NCBI GenBank assembly: GCA_023818865.1
Contig: JAMWDF010000129.1
Span: 605 to 6,674, forward strand
Direction of reading: 5' to 3'
Length of the DNA: 6,070 nucleotides
From: Candidatus Omnitrophota bacterium
GTDB lineage: Bacteria; Ratteibacteria; UBA8468; B48-G9; DSTR01
Below, one piece after another: positions 5,485 through 6,070 of this stretch. Position numbers and translations under genes: made by a program. Within the stretch, counting starts at the first letter, position 1, and each line of letters starts with the position of its first letter. The notes beneath the pieces are model-generated. The model had not been told where the DNA came from, searched no databases, and worked only from the letters and a program-made list of their open reading frames with translations.

Positions 5485-6070
5485 ATGGTTTCTGAAAACA
5501 TCGCTGGGTTTATTCTGGCAGCTGGAGAGGGCAGGCGGCTGCGACCAGTCATTGGTTCCACAGCTAAAGCCCTGGCGCCTGTTTGCGGGGTGTCCCTTCT
5601 GGAATTGGCTTGCAGCTATCTTTCCCAGTTTCACTTAAAAAAAGTAGTGGTGAATACCTGCTACCAGAAAACCCGGGTAGCCTCTGCTGCCAGAAGAATT
5701 GCCCAAAGGTACCATTTGGACATCAGGATTTTAAAAGAAGAACAACTTTTAGGAACAGGCGGCAGTTTAAGGGAGGGAAGTTTTCTGGTGAGTGAGGCAG
5801 AGCATTTTCTGGTGCATAACGTTGACGTTTTGATTGATTGGGATTTGTCTTGCTTAATTAGAAAGCACTTGGAAGAAAAGGCAGACGCAACCATTCTCCT
5901 GGTACCAGCAATTGGTCCTTTGACAGTGGAACTTGGCCGGGAAGAGCAAATAGTTAATTTCACTCTGCCTGTCAATCAAGGGAGGTACACTTTCTCTGGT
6001 GTGCATATTTTCCGGCGAAAGGTACTTGATTTCTTGCCGAAAAAAATTCCTTGTTCTATTGTCACCGCTT
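5485..6070 (+). CDS. Sugar-phosphate nucleotidyltransferase, MurU-like (3' end outside window)
   Basis: The frame is open from the ATG to the window edge and gives 195 residues of an NTP_transferase family enzyme, which joins a nucleotide to a sugar 1-phosphate to make an NDP-sugar. The nucleotide-binding signature LAAGEGRRLRP is at 11-21, followed by TAKALAPVCGVSLLE (26-40), where the usual Pro-Lys is Ala-Lys with K28 kept. LLGTGGSLREG (88-98) matches the L-x-T-G-G segment of MurU-type proteins. FLVHNVDVLIDWD (108-120) carries the metal-binding D114; NVD in place of NGD also occurs in bacterial MurU-like proteins. RYTFSGVHIFRRKVLDFLP matches the late F-x-G-x-x-x-F segment. The closest match I recognise is the MurNAc-1-phosphate uridylyltransferase/mannose-1-phosphate guanylyltransferase-like group, so a cell-wall recycling or glycan-precursor role is likely. 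Sugar and nucleotide specificity cannot be set from this part. It is divergent from the decarboxylase operon and has a good ribosome site. Confidence 0.88.
   Translation, partial: MVSENIAGFILAAGEGRRLRPVIGSTAKALAPVCGVSLLELACSYLSQFHLKKVVVNTCYQKTRVASAARRIAQRYHLDIRILKEEQLLGTGGSLREGSFLVSEAEHFLVHNVDVLIDWDLSCLIRKHLEEKADATILLVPAIGPLTVELGREEQIVNFTLPVNQGRYTFSGVHIFRRKVLDFLPKKIPCSIVTA

Noticed and set aside
5429..5638. Plus-strand open frame of 69 codons before and inside the nucleotidyltransferase
   Set aside because: It begins inside the palindrome without a ribosome site and overlaps the nucleotidyltransferase in another frame; the AGGAG at 5475 serves 5485.

Overview
The window reads as ordinary, densely coding bacterial DNA: short intergenic gaps, Shine-Dalgarno sites ahead of several genes, and one good sigma-70-type extended -10 element. 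G+C looks moderate. I cannot place the organism. The archaeal/eukaryotic-type prolyl-tRNA synthetase, the eukaryote-like ornithine decarboxylase fold and the UroD-like methyltransferase-type protein are all found in anaerobic and deep-branching bacteria, so an uncultivated anaerobe is a reasonable guess but no more than that.

Layout from left to right. (1) The first 381 bases hold the N-terminal 127 codons of proS on the minus strand, cut by the window edge. (2) A short divergent gap of about 95 bases carries the proS promoter. (3) A two-gene plus-strand unit follows: a cytoplasmic-looking right-handed beta-helix protein resembling GH141-type glycoside hydrolases (477-2186), overlapped by a uroporphyrinogen-decarboxylase-superfamily protein that lacks the heme-pathway motif and keeps the H-x-C of MtaA-like methyltransferases (2171-3187). 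(4) A two-gene minus-strand unit converges on it: an ornithine/lysine-type PLP decarboxylase (5398-4199), then an aldo/keto reductase (4184-3180), 14 bases apart. The two units meet tail to tail with an 8-base overlap and no room for a terminator between them. (5) An 86-base divergent gap holds a 10-base perfect palindrome. (6) A MurU-like sugar-phosphate nucleotidyltransferase starts at 5485 on the plus strand and runs off the right edge.

How the genes might work together. The tightest functional hint is the overlap between the beta-helix gene and the UroD-like gene. This suggests co-translation and possibly a joint role in handling a carbohydrate, perhaps a methylated one, inside the cell; that is inference. 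The decarboxylase and reductase look co-transcribed, the first probably making putrescine or cadaverine; the reductase's substrate cannot be read from sequence. proS and the nucleotidyltransferase are housekeeping or envelope genes with no evident link to the rest. I saw no mobile element, CRISPR array, tRNA or rRNA, and no non-coding stretch over 100 bases.
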